Shown here: in pieces, positions 30,901 through 39,709 of the stretch
How the letters are laid out: each line of letters begins with the position of its first letter
Position numbering within the stretch: the first letter of the stretch is position 1
Assembly (NCBI GenBank): GCA_963971405.1
Contig: OZ020490.1
Location: 10,030,874-10,094,873 of the forward strand
DNA: 64,000 nucleotides
Source: Psococerastis gibbosa
Lineage: Eukaryota; Arthropoda; Insecta; Psocodea; Psocidae
Direction of reading: 5' to 3'
The notes under the pieces: generated by a model
Told to the model about the DNA's origin: nothing
Database searches by the model: none
Seen by the model: the letters and a program-made list of their open reading frames with translations, nothing else
Program-made: the position numbers and the translations under genes

Positions 30901-33004
30901 AGTGTTCCAAATGCCATCCCCTTCGGGTAGTAGGGCCTATACAATTAATACAATGAGAATTAATAAATGTTGGCCTACCTGCTGTAGTCCCCCTTCGACA
31001 GCATCTTTGACTGTTGCGACCATGTTGTCGATGGCATTGTCATCGTTTACATTATGAGGCCTAGAACTTGATGCATTCGGAGGGTTCGGGGGGTCATTCT
31101 CAGCTAAATAAAAAAATTTGTTAAATATTTTAATTTTTTAACGCACAGTAAGTACCGTATTTGGCTTCTCATTGGAAAAATTTGAGTCTGGGTGATGGGA
31201 TGTCCAATTCGCTACAGCCCACATGACTTATAATTTATTAAAAGCATTTTTTTAAAAAATGAATATAGGCCTACGTGCGGCCCATTGAACCCAGGGACGG
31301 ATTCAGCCCATTGGGGGTGGGGGTAGTTGTGGGTAAAATATAACAAACATATGAAGTATGGATTTAATTGGAGCGTAATTAATTAATTTTATTTAATATT
31401 AATTTATTATATTTTAACGCCGAAGCTGGTTTTCGAAGACACTTTCAACCACCCTAGGTGGCCCGGTAGGCCAAGGCTCAGATGGAGGGACCAAGTTCTC
31501 GAAGATGTGTACGCCACCGGAACCCGAGACTGGAAGCTAGCGGCGGAAGATCGTCCGAGATGGCGTGGCGTAGTGGCAGCGGCCAAATTAAGTCCCCCCG
31601 GGCTGGATGCGCCTACCTAAGTCAAAGTTGGGTGGGGGCAATGGCAGATCCACAGGGGGGGGGGGTCAGGGGGGTCATGAACCCCCTAAATTAGTAAATT
31701 CATATGAGATAGTATTATTATTATTTTTTTTTTAATTGAATAAAACTCAAATTTTCACCAAAAAATTTACCTTTCAAACTTACATACAACTTGTGACCCC
31801 CTCCTAAATTTTTCGCTGGTTCCGCCCTTGGGTGGGAGGCAGCTACCCCCCTGCCCCGCCCCCCCCCCCTGTATTCGTCCATGATTGCACCTTACCCTGC
31901 CAATGACCCAACGGTTGCGAACATTGTTGATATTGTATCCAAATGAATTTTATTTAGTTATTGGGGCAAACTGGTTCACTCCTGAATATCAACCCGAACC
32001 GTCTACAAATACCAATGGGCAAGGTTAGACAAGCTTGCCATTGATATTGTATAGCGGGTGTTAGCTAGATATAACCTAGTAGGGGGGCGAGTCTACAGCA
32101 ACAGGTCTGTACTGTATTGTTTTAACGAGTGATGTATCTCTTAATAGGCGACAACGCGCGCGCGTAGGGTGGCAAATTGTAGGGGCGGCAACATTTTGGG
32201 GACGAATAATCTATTTTTAATGTAGGGCTCACGAAAATAAATGTTTGAACAATATTATTGAGTTATTAAAATGGCCACTACGCAGCGGCACAGCCAGTGG
32301 CGGTTTTAGAATTTTCAAAAGGGGGGGGGGCATTGACAAGAGATCAGACTTTTTAATTTGTTTCACTTCCAAACACTTTTCACTTTATTTTTGGAAAGGA
32401 GTATACCAAAATGCTCCTGTGAACTGGGGGACGGCACGGCCCCCATGCCCCCGCTTGAAACCGCCAGTGGGCACCGCTGGCGCAAGCTGCAGCCTGATCG
32501 AGGCGATTATAATACCGGGGTTAAATAAATACCCTAGGATTATAACTGTAAACAAACAAATTTTGAATAGCACTTTCCATTATAAAATTATCTTGTTTAC
32601 ATTTTTCATAGCTGGGGATTAAATAAATACCGCGGTGTTATAATCGCCTCGATCAGGCTGCTGAAAGTCCAACTGAGTGCCAATTGTTATGTCAACATTG
32701 TGTTGTGTACTGTAGTTGTCAATTTTGTCAGAGATAAAATAAATTATAGAGTTCGCGTCGAGCGGATTGTCCATGTACTTGTTAGAAACAAAAATTAAAA
32801 AAAAAATCAATTAGGGGGGCGGGGAGCAAACTTCGCTGCCTAGAGGCGGTAAATACTGTACTTAAATACGCCCCTGTTTTTAGTAACTGCAGAAAAATAA
32901 AGTTACCTACCGTAGGTATCTCCTACGATACATGTTACCGTACGTTACTAGTTCTAGGTTGATAGTATACATTGAATGACTTACATGGGTTCATGTTTTT
33001 GAAA
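27906..33004 (-). CDS. LEA/apolipoprotein-like helical repeat protein, multi-exon
   Basis: Four exons join in phase: 30979-31103, 29900-29963, 28932-29020 and 27906-28298 (stop). Donors read GTAGGC, GTATGT and GTGAGA; acceptors read TTATTTAG, CCGTTCCCAG, TTTATTTCAG and AAATTGCAG. A tentative first exon, ATGAACCCAT at 32995-33004 followed by GTAAGT, fits the phase and gives a 226-aa product. After a Pro/Asn-rich start (ENDPPNPPNASSS) the protein is predicted helical throughout. It ends in three 40-residue repeats, KSAEELAEQTKEKALEAKHK followed by ADEKAAELAGKIKKTTGETL; the third has a four-residue EELA duplication. It has no cysteine. Lys/Glu/Ala periodicity is typical of group 3 LEA proteins and of amphipathic lipid-binding proteins. 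I cannot decide between a desiccation or stress chaperone and a lipid carrier. With MNPS as start it would lack a signal peptide. Confidence 0.7.
28325..28432 (+). pseudogene. LINE-C tail fragment in LEA-like intron
   Basis: GGGAGTCCGTAGATGGTGGA through CCAGAAGAAGAAGATACG matches the end of the 4715-4950 fragment. It lies antisense in the last intron of the LEA-like gene. Confidence 0.55.
28515..28600 (-). repeat. Penelope-like fragment with hammerhead-like core
   Basis: The minus strand reads CACTGAAGATGTCGGCCGCA, then GATGATGACGAAACGCTTGG. This is the CTGAAGA - hairpin - GAAAC arrangement seen at 39235-39266, with a shorter stem II (GTCG/TGAC). It sits next to a SINE-B scrap (28605-28634). 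Confidence 0.5.
28605..28634 (+). repeat. SINE-B fragment
   Basis: AGGCGGTAGCGTGCTTGCGC matches the box A region of SINE-B. Only about 30 bp. Confidence 0.35.
29680..29760 (-). repeat. LINE-G 3' end, antisense
   Basis: TGTCTTTCTTTTCAATATGG, GCGAATTTTCCGCC and TTTCGGCCTGAACATTACAA align with 44030-44110. Lies in an intron of the LEA-like gene. Confidence 0.4.
30051..30245 (-). repeat. tRNA-derived SINE-A copy, antisense
   Basis: The best preserved copy. On the minus strand box A region GTAGAGTAGAGGTACTGACT and perfect box B GGTTCGAGTCCC are about 35 bp apart, then the conserved body and an AATAGAACAAAAAAG end. AT-rich (AAAT)n lies to its left (3') side. Confidence 0.85.
30366..30755. mobile_element. 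Long-TIR MITE with TTAA target duplication (R6)
   Basis: A 390-bp element flanked by TTAA (30362-30365 and 30756-30759). Ends GGGCAAACC and GGTTTGCCC begin inverted repeats of about 135 bp at roughly 90 percent identity. TTAA targets are used by piggyBac and Kolobok elements; I cannot choose. The centre has TAGTATGTGGCC and ATTCGCCACAGTT, linking it to R6 fragments elsewhere. Located in an intron of the LEA-like gene. Confidence 0.8.
31430..31625 (+). pseudogene. LINE-D tail fragment
   Basis: The plus strand reads VARRPRLRWRDQVLEDVYAT, then WKLAAEDRPRWRGVVAAAK. The trailing DNA GCGTAGTGGCAGCGGCCAAA and CCTAAGTCAA matches 42443-42525, the 3' end of the same family. Confidence 0.6.
31639..31830. 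mobile_element. Nested hAT-type MITE
   Basis: A 192-bp element with ends CAATGGCAGATCCAC and CTGGTTCCGCCCTTG (imperfect inverse). Flanks GGTGGGGG and GGTGGGAG agree at 7 of 8. GGGGGTCA-type blocks lie inside both ends. Confidence 0.8.
31892..32110 (+). repeat. R1 continuation with one 163-bp unit
   Basis: CCTTACCCTGCCAATGACCC, then GGTTCACTCCTGAATATCAA, CCAATGGGCAAGGTTAGACA and ATTGATATTGTATAGCGGG. This single unit is the ancestral context of the 2.5-3.4 kb array. Confidence 0.65.
32295..32469. mobile_element. hAT-type MITE, CAGTGGCGGTTTT family
   Basis: A 175-bp element with ends CAGTGGCGGTTTTAGA and GCTTGAAACCGCCAGTG. Flanks GGCACAGC and GGCACCGC agree at 7 of 8. An eleven-base G-run lies inside the left end. 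Confidence 0.8.
32486..32663. mobile_element. MITE with CTGCAGCCTGATC inverted ends, copy 1
   Basis: A 178-bp palindromic element: CTGCAGCCTGATCGAGGCGA at left, mirrored by TCGCCTCGATCAGGCTGCTG at right. The centre TAGCACTTTCCATTATAAAA is shared with the second copy at 51245-51419. No clear target duplication. Confidence 0.7.
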
Positions 33005-33249
33005 TTAGCGAGATTCACAAACAATTTAGAAAAAATACTGTATTTGACAATAATATTTCGAAAAACTAGTAATTTTTTATTTCGAATGAAAAGTAGTGAT
33101 AACAGCTGTAGCCTACTCTAGATACAATAATATTGACAAGGTGTGCTAGGTTACACTTGGTTTTGTATGTAGCACCCTATAATTCCTATCGCACTTTTCG
33201 GCTTTCGTGAAGTAAATGACGTATTGCAATCATTCATTTCTATTATATG
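33005..33249. other. Stretch without a recognised feature
   Basis: Possible 5' flank of the LEA-like gene if the tentative first exon is right. No TATA box stands out on the minus strand. Confidence 0.3.
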
Positions 33250-33745
33250 GCAACGGCTGCAACTATCAGATTCCCAAGCATAATACGTCCCTGTTTCAAC
33301 ACTCCCATATTTACTAATCTGCCTCAATATTTAATAATTTACCAAAAAACATTAAATCTACAACTTCTAAAAAACTCTTCAAAAAAAAGAATTAAAGCCT
33401 ATCTTAGTCCTAATACATACCATACGAAACATAGCCTACTAGAAGAATGCATACTAAAAAATAAAGATATTTCATTATTTTTTTTTTTTTTTTTTTAAAA
33501 GAATGGTAAACAAATTTAATACTAATATTACTCGCTATTGTGATCATCTCTTATTCTATTTAAGTTGATTTTAATCTAATTTTTATGTTTATTTTCTTAA
33601 AGGATAGGTTTAATTTAGATTAAGTCTTTTTAATTTGAAGAGGGGCCCAGCACGGGAACCAGTCCTTTGGGATCCCCCCTTTACAAATATAAAATTGTCT
33701 CAAATTATGTATTGCTTGAATAATTATACGATTTATTTATTTATA
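33250..33745 (+). pseudogene. LINE-F reverse transcriptase C-terminus and 3' end
   Basis: The frame reading NLPQYLIIYQKTLNLQLLKN, KRIKAYL and HSLLEECIL matches the usual last residues of CR1/Jockey-like reverse transcriptases (FNxLPxxI...FKxxLKxYLL...YSLEEFL). A T-run, then the 3' region shared with 12298-12425, follow. 5'-truncated. Confidence 0.6.
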
Positions 33746-33856
33746 TAGTATAGGCCTATATGTATTTATGTATATTATAGTATAGTATTCTTCTTCTTCT
33801 TCTGAGGTCACAATCTCACCGTTTGGCTGGCAGCAACTCTCTGCATATCATCCTCA

Positions 33857-34959
33857 TGGAAGCGCTGCTTTATCTGCCTCCCTTACATCTAACTGTTCAA
33901 AAAACCGCTCTTATAGCGGCCCTCCGTATTCAGAGAAATCGTTTATGGCTGGGAAGTTCTTTTTATACCCGCCACACGAAGATTATTAGAGAAGAAAGAC
34001 TGACCTGTCCGGAATTGGAGATGCCCTGGGACCGCATTCTCCCTCAGGTCCAGACCGACTCCGCTGCAGCGCCAATTATACCCACCAGAGACGAATGGCG
34101 CAATACGGATAGTGATGTGTTTGTTGAAAGTGAAGAAACTTGGTTTACAGATGGTTCACTAATGGGCGGTTTGGCTGGAGCAGGAGTTTACTGCAAAAAT
34201 CCTCCCATTTCTCAGTATATACATCTTGGGGAGTACGCTTCGGTTTTTCAAGCAGAAGTCATTGCGATAAGCGAAGCACTTCACTTCTCAATGTCAACGA
34301 AAAGTCAAAGCTGTGTCGTTTACTCGGACAGTCAAGCCGCTCTACTGGCCTTAAAAAATCCAACCGTCACTTCATCAGTGGTGAGAGACTGCAAAGACAA
34401 GCTGAGAAAACTAATGCGAACTAAAATTGTAAATCTCGTTTGGATCCCTGGTCACCAAGGTATGGACGGTAACGAAGAGGCAGACCGATTAGCGAGAATG
34501 GGTTCTGCCCAAAAACCAATTGGCCCGGAACCAATAGTACCGATACCAACGTGCGCTATCAAGAGTGTGCTTAAGAGGAAGACACACGAGAGGTTTGTCA
34601 CTGAATGGAAGGCAGCTTCACTACGGCAATCAAAAGTTTTTATTCGGGAGCCCAACGAACAATGGACAGGGAAACTAATGGGCCTCCGAAGGAACTGCTT
34701 GAGAATTGTTGTAGCAGCACTCACAGGACACGGCCCATTCCGCAAACACCTGCAGCAAATAAAGGCCATCCCTCCTGGCGACATCAGTTGTCGACACTGC
34801 GGTGAGGAGGAGGAAACGGCAAAACACCTCCTGTGCGACTGTCCAGCGATGTGGCGTTCACGAAAAGACTACTTTGGGGCTGCTTTCATCTCCCCGGAAG
34901 ACGTCATGAGCCATCCTACCAGATCGGCGGGCTTCATAAGAACAATGCAACTATTTTAG
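33857..34959 (+). pseudogene. Retrotransposon RNase H and CCHC C-terminal remnant
   Basis: The frame is open from the truncation point to the stop at 34959 without internal stops. It starts with the post-RT motif LPPLHLTVQKTALIAALRI. The RNase H1-like domain follows: WFTDGS (first Asp), QAEVIAISEAL (Glu), VVYSDSQAALLAL (Asp) and WIPGHQGMDGNEEADRLA (His and last Asp), so the catalytic set is present. A terminal zinc knuckle CRHCGEEEETAKHLLCDC ends the protein. In the parent element RNase H removes RNA after target-primed reverse transcription. Lacking 5' end and promoter, this copy is probably dead but young. Upstream residues in the open frame come from flanking RTE-A sequence. Confidence 0.85.
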
Positions 34960-35053
34960 TGCAGAAGTGATACAGGGTGTTCAAAGGGTTTTCCCGAGCC
35001 TACGTCTCTGGCCGCTTGCGGCACCTGTTTGACTCATAGACATAATAATAATA
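33857..35053 (+). mobile_element. 5'-truncated non-LTR retrotransposon with RNase H, I/LOA-like
   Basis: Flanked by a perfect 12-bp duplication ATATCATCCTCA (33845-33856 and 35054-35065). It lies inside an RTE-A copy and ends in (ATA)n, as I-type elements do with TAA repeats. It encodes the end of a polyprotein; most of the reverse transcriptase is missing. Confidence 0.8.
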
Positions 35054-35280
35054 ATATCATCCTCAAGCTCTCTTAGTCCTGCGCCTTCCTATTCAGCTCT
35101 TGGTACGTTCGAGCTCCTGCGTTCTCCTTCAGTTGATCCATGAATTCCTTCTTCGCCCACCCTCTTCCATTGGTTCCTACCACTGCGCCCTCAATGATAG
35201 TGTGTACCAGATTTTCGTGTCTTAATAAATTTCCCTACCCATTCTTTTTATTTGAGGTAGCAGCTGTCTCTCTTCTTCTT

Positions 35281-35750
35281 CGTCACGTGGTCCCTTCAGG
35301 ATTATTATTATTATATTATATACCTTTTTTCGTACGGTAATCAATCGGATGTCTTTTTTGAAAACTCCTTGCCGGGGCATACTGGGATAAACATAGACAT
35401 AGTAAAACTATAGACTCATCGTAAACATTCGGATTGAAGCCTCTTGACTTCGGCTATTTCCGTAGCATAGGAGCAGATTGAGCCTTTTGCCATTTGATAC
35501 CGTGGTAACATTTTATTTTTTATTAGATTATTTAAAGATTATTTACAACGGAAAATCATGCGAGGTAACCAGGAATATTTTTATGCAGAACTTGGAGTAC
35601 TTTTAATTTATATTTTAAACAATATTTTAAGCAAAGTTTTCCCTACTTTTAGATAAAATAAATTTTTTTAATTCAGATCTTTCAGTACTTTTAATTTAAA
35701 TTTTAAACAATATATATAATAAATGTAAATAATAAATGGTCAGGTGGCCA
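35281..35750. other. Stretch without a recognised feature
   Basis: AT-rich. TTTAATTTAxATTTTAAACAATAT repeats near 35605 and 35690. Confidence 0.3.
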
Positions 35751-35910
35751 GGATGGCCAGGTGGTAGCGTGCTTGTACTTGTGCAAGTCTCTACACGCCA
35801 TGCGATCGGAGACGTGTCGTAACTCGACACAAGTACTTATTAGGTAACTTAGTGAGGCGACTGAAGAGGTCAATCGGATACATTCATTGAATTGTTTCTA
35901 TGCGATTAAC

Positions 35911-35945
<35 letters not shown>
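35751..35945 (+). repeat. SINE-B full-length copy with long A-tail
   Basis: GGATGGCCAGGTGGTAGCGT (box A-like), GCGATCGGAGACGTGTCG (weak box B-like), GGCGACTGAAGAGGTCAATC and a 31-base A-run at 35915-35945. The long uninterrupted A-tail suggests a recent insertion. Confidence 0.8.
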
Positions 35946-35947
<2 letters not shown>

Positions 35948-36609
35948 ATTACATTTGAATTTCCCGCTAAAATGCACCTATGAGGGGGCGTGGTCGTGGC
36001 TTCAGTCCTCCAGCACAGCCGAAATACGACAAGGTGACTCCATAGTTTTATTAGCTCCATGGGGATAAAGCGTGGACCATTTTGTTGTATTTTGGTTCTT
36101 TGCGGTAACAATGACACATGTTTACTTTTCCACAAGACCGCATTTTCAAATTTAGTATTCACCCTACAGCCGCGACCCTTTGTTCTCCCCTCTCCTTCTG
36201 GTCCCTCCCGAAACTTGCCCTGAACATGTCAGCGCTGCTTAATACTTAATACGATGGTCTGTAAGACCATAGAATAAATAACAACTGTAGAACTCTAATA
36301 CTAGCTGAGGCCTAGGGGAACAGCTCTCGAGATGTCCCACATCAAGGTGTTTGTTTTATGGATTTTTATAAAAAATAGTTGTCGGTTCGCGTCTAACCCT
36401 TAGGCTTTCCTGATCTATTGGTAAAAGGTTAATGGTAGAAAACGAAAACGCTCCCACCAATTAGGAGGACATAATAATAGGAGGTCATTAGTCGCACTGA
36501 GCAGTGTTGCAGCGGCACTAATGTTGCTATCCAGAATTTTATTTGCATTCGTTAGTTAGGCCTCCTTGTCATTTATAGTGCGCTAACACATCTAGAATAA
36601 GAGTCTCTA
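35946..36609. other. Stretch without a recognised gene
   Basis: A minus frame of 92 codons overlaps the A-run and is not convincing. Confidence 0.3.
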
Positions 36610-36870
36610 AGGTTTAAATTGCCAGGATGATTGCCAATCTTCGATAGAAGCAAGGACGGATACAGGGGGTGGGGTAGCTGCCCCCCCAAAATTTGGTAAA
36701 TCTATTGTAAAATAAGTTATCTAATTATCTATCTATATCTATATCTATATCTAATTTAGTCCATCATACATAAGTTTTTCCTATTTTGACCCTCAGCTAC
36801 CCCCCCCCCCCCAAAAAATGGGCTGGATCCGTCCCTGGATAGAAGAAGCATTAAGAGATGGAGAAGAAGA
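36610..36870 (+). pseudogene. RTE-B tail split by a MITE
   Basis: AGGTTTAAATTGCCAGGATG and ATTGCCAATCTTCGATAGAAG, then, after the insertion, AAGCATTAAGAGATGGAGAAGAAG. Removing 36651-36837 plus one target copy restores the usual RTE-B end. Confidence 0.6.
36651..36837. mobile_element. hAT-type MITE with perfect 8-bp target duplication
   Basis: A 187-bp element with ends CAAGGACGGATACAG and CTGGATCCGTCCCTG. GATAGAAG lies on both sides (36643-36650, 36838-36845). C/G-runs and CAGCTACCCCC inside mirror GGGGTAGCTGCCCCCC. Same family as 31292-31883. Confidence 0.92.
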
Positions 36871-37429
36871 AATACAACAGAATTTTCTATTTCGTGGGAA
36901 AAATAAGGGACTCATGTAGGACCTTTTTTAGGTATCAGGCTAACTGGGAGGGGGGGGGGGGTAATTGATTGGTGAAGTTTCACTTCTTTCATGTGGCCAC
37001 TATATAGCCCACACCCATTTTTTATACCGCTAAGAAACCCATACAATCAATTTTCATTCCTATGGACAATTATAGCCTACCAGAACCCACCACGCGATGC
37101 TTTAACAAGTTCTAAAAGGCCAACGATGTACCTATGTATACGCATAGATGAAAAAAAATGGAGGGAAAGTGGAATGCCGTTTAATAATTAGGGAGATAAG
37201 GTCCCCCTGTTTGTTTTAGGGTTGTCGGCATCTGTATTGTGTAGACAAGGGGATTGACAAGGTACCCTTAAGAGATTTTTTACAGGTACCTAATTTTATC
37301 TCGGGTTACCGCATACCTGCCGGATTCTTTTACTTCTCAACATGTGCATGGGTTTTGCAGTGCTCAGTGCGAAGGCCCGATGCCACCATCGCTTGGAATG
37401 TATCGATTAGACATACTATATAACGGTAC
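36871..37429. other. Stretch without a recognised gene
   Basis: A 13-base G-run near 36949 follows GGTATCAGGCTAACTGGGA; possibly an eroded hAT end. Confidence 0.3.
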
Positions 37430-37690
37430 TGCCTTCTTCTTTAAATGCCTCTTCTACCATGGCAATTCGAACCTGAAAATGCTGCTCTGAAAAGGGAAGT
37501 CATGCTCTTTCCAAACCAGCACTGCCACAGGTTTTTTTGTAACCAGGGCGTTCTTCTTCTGCCGGGAGCCCTCGTCAGTCCTTCCATCTTCCCGTCGATT
37601 ATAAAAAGCAGAAGGCGATACTTTTTGTTTTGTTCCTCATCTCATGGCCAAAGTATGTTATTTTCCATTTCCATTAGCCATTAATTTACG
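37430..37690 (-). pseudogene. RTE-B tail fragment
   Basis: The minus strand reads a KYRLLLF..IDGKMEGR-like stretch, PGRRRTPWLQKNLWQCWFGK, then SMTSLFRAAFSGSNCHGRRG. This is the tail that ends RTE-B copies; the plus-strand frame of 79 codons here is its shadow. Confidence 0.65.
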
Positions 37691-37844
37691 GTTTTAATAG
37701 TGCGATTTAACACTGGGTTAATTAAACCACAAGAATAACTTGTCCTTTTCGGTTAGACTGCGCCTGCGTTTAGGTATAGGAACCTTTTCAAATTTCTAAA
37801 TCGTTAACCCGCTGCCATTTTATGACTGACTTCAGCCAACGGCC

Positions 37845-38195
37845 TTACCAAGTTGAATCCATAAGAGCAGAGCATGTTTCAAACTGCAAAAAACTTGGTA
37901 GTGTGCACACTGCACAGCTTTGGCAGGGGGACACTGAGACTATACCAGTCAGCCTACGAGCGTTTCGTGTCCGGGTCACCTCCGATTTAATCATGTGACA
38001 TTATCATGTTCCCCAAGTGGTTCGGAATCCACTATAATCAGGAGGTCCACCCTGTCAGTCAACTCCCCCTTCCCCGAAGTCAAAGAGTCAGCCCTTAGGG
38101 TGCCTCAAGTTAACAAACAGACTCACTCCCTCACAGGGTTGCTTTAAAACAGAAATGTTGAAAGCAGGCGCGCGAGGCGTTGGAAACAACATGGC
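37845..38195 (+). repeat. Dispersed repeat R3, longest copy
   Basis: GGCCTTACCAAGTTGAATCC, GTGTGCACACTGCACAGC, GGGTCACCTCCGATTTAATC, GGTTCGGAATCCACTATAAT, CCCTGTCAGTCAACTCCCC and CACAGGGTTGCTTTAAAACA in order, ending near GAAATGTTGAAAGCAGGC. It has the reverse counterpart at 48055-48400. Confidence 0.7.
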
Positions 38196-38690
38196 TGACT
38201 TTGGCAGATAGCAGCTACCAGAAGTATTATTTAGTGGATGTTACTTAAGATATACTGTATGTGTCAGTGTTCTCACGGAGGCATGTGAAGTTGGTTCCAG
38301 GCGACAGAATATAATGTTCACATATTTCTCATATATTGGACTGATTCCAATGGGTTCCAGTGCCAAGGATATGATGCGCGGAAGAATGCAGGGTGGTTCA
38401 TTTAATAAAGTGTCATAATGCTTAATATATAGTACCCTAGCTTCATGACAAATTAATGTAGCCTACACTTATTTCGGGCATTATTGATAGCTACGACTAT
38501 ATGCCATGTTATGCATTCAACTGGTTAAGAAGTTGAGATAGTGATTGCTCTCATTAGGATCCGTTGGAAAAGTAATGACATCAGATCAGATCAATGAATT
38601 GCAGTTTTATATAGTACATATTATACAGTACATAGCCCTGTTATTTAAACTAACTTTGAGTTGAAGAGGTAATTAGAGAATTTAGAAGGC
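38196..38690. other. Stretch without a recognised gene
   Basis: Nothing supported. The right end may belong to the tRNA-bearing repeat that follows. Confidence 0.3.
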
Positions 38691-38697
38691 ACTTAAT

Positions 38698-38770
38698 GGG
38701 CATGTGATCGAGTCGCTAAAACGACCCCCCCGATTGCCGTAGATATTGGGTTCGAATCCCGCCATGTCCA
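38698..38770 (+). tRNA. tRNA-like sequence, probably pseudogene or SINE head
   Basis: GGGCATG and CATGTCC form a 7-bp acceptor stem (one G-U). TGATCGAGTCGCTAAAACG resembles the box A of Leu/Ser tRNAs, and GGGTTCGAATCCC is a perfect box B and T-loop. The anticodon arm does not fold cleanly. A related sequence at 51789-51852 shares flanks (AAACTAACTT and GAAGAGG upstream), so both belong to an interspersed family. Confidence 0.45.
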
Positions 38771-38814
38771 GATTTTTCAAAAGACCCTCATTTTAGGTTA
38801 TTACAAATACAGGA

Positions 38815-38920
38815 GTTCACCAGTTTGCCAATCGCTAGAAATTCATTCGGAAACAATACCCATAATGTCCGAAAACCAATGGGGTCGTTGGCAAGGCAAG
38901 GTGCAATGGGCCATATTACA
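38815..38920 (-). repeat. Dispersed repeat R1 fragment
   Basis: CCAGTTTGCCAATCGCTAGA, GGAAACAATACCCATAATGT and GGTGCAATGGGCCATATTA are the complement of the R1 leading part. This copy is close to what R1 at 31892 would look like uninterrupted. Confidence 0.6.
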
Positions 38921-39057
38921 AAAAAAAACTTTTACATACTAATAACAACAATTGGCCACACTTTTGGAACTCCTTCGACCTGATCAGTAACGATTCATTT
39001 TAACAAATTTTCACAAAAAGTTCAATAATTCTGTGGCCGTTCGGTATTAGTGGCACC

Positions 39058-39326
39058 GGCAAAGGCTTTCACGGCCGGAGTCGAATGAAGAACCAGTAGA
39101 ATCCGGGCTGATAGGCCGTGGTCGAAATGAAAGCGAACTTCCAAACGTTTCGTCAACATCTGCGGTCGATATCTTCAGTGGAACTGCGTAGACTTCTAAG
39201 ATTGTATCTCGGAGACTCAGCAGCGACAGTTCCACTGAAGATGTCGACCGCAGATGTTGACGAAACGTTTGTAAGTTCGCTTTCATTTCGAACACGGCCT
39301 ATCAGCCCGGATTCTACTGGTTCTTC
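39058..39326. mobile_element. Penelope-like foldback insertion with 12-bp target duplication
   Basis: A 269-bp insertion flanked by ATTAGTGGCACC at 39046-39057 and 39327-39338 (perfect). It consists of two inverted arms of about 105 bp (TAGAATCCGGGCTGATAGGC ... GCCTATCAGCCCGGATTCTA) around a 42-bp centre. Each arm holds the hammerhead-like segment described at 39235. Sister sequences lie at 54520-54915 and 28515. Penelope-like elements commonly insert as inverted partial copies. The assignment rests on motif resemblance, as no coding part remains. Confidence 0.6.
39235..39266 (+). ncRNA. Hammerhead ribozyme-like core
   Basis: CTGAAGA (39235-39241) fits the conserved CUGANGA. A T follows, then GTCGAC/GTTGAC can pair as a 6-bp stem II around CGCAGAT, followed by GAAAC (39262-39266). 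The G10.1-C11.1 type closing pair is present. The extra T before stem II and an unclear stem III (AC/GT around GTTTGTAA) weaken the case. The complementary arm holds the same core on the minus strand. Confidence 0.45.
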
Positions 39327-39709
39327 ATTAGTGGCACCCTCATAATGAAAATCTACCCCACTTTTTGACATCTCAGCATCAATGGCTTTACGATTGATAT
39401 TATCCGTGAAATTTGATTTTTTTTTTACACCCGTAACGTTTTTCTCTTCCAGTTTTCTCTAAATCAAACTTACTCAACCTATTATTGGGCATCTAATATG
39501 ACTGGGACCCGGACGATTTGATTTAAACTGTTCAATCAATGTTATTTCACCACACTTATTTCATTTTTGGCCACACCTGGTAGTTTACGTTCAATAAAGG
39601 TGGTTTACAATAATAATTGAGTTCCCATACAGACCTGAGGCGTATTTCTTGTTCTCATGTTTACTATTTAGAGGCAATTTGGCCATTCGGTAGGCATATC
39701 ATTGGTAGC

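Larger units (their letters stand above)
31292..31883. mobile_element. hAT-type MITE inserted in R1, itself carrying insertions
   Basis: Ends CAGGGACGGATTCAG and CTGTATTCGTCCATG (inverted). Flanks ATTGAACC and ATTGCACC agree at 7 of 8 and lie within R1, whose sequence resumes at 31892. The element is enlarged to 592 bp by a LINE-D tail (about 31430-31625) and another MITE (31639-31830). Confidence 0.8.
33790..35280 (-). pseudogene. RTE-A 3' end split by a retroelement insertion
   Basis: Plus-strand CTTCTTCTTCT and GGCTGGCAGCAACTC at 33790-33856 are the RTE-A tail. Minus-strand RKSGTHYH-type and IIEGAVVGTNGRGWAKKEF-like sequence continues at 35066-35240 and reads across the gap. The two parts are separated by 33857-35053 and share the duplicated target ATATCATCCTCA. 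Confidence 0.7.
38930..39480 (+). repeat. R6 MITE copy split by Penelope foldback
   Basis: CAATTGGCCACACTTTTGGA, CTGTGGCCGTTCGGTATTAG, then after the insertion GTGGCACCCTCATAATGAAA and TTTACGATTGATATTATCCG. The R6 pattern is continuous once 39058-39338 is removed. Confidence 0.6.
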
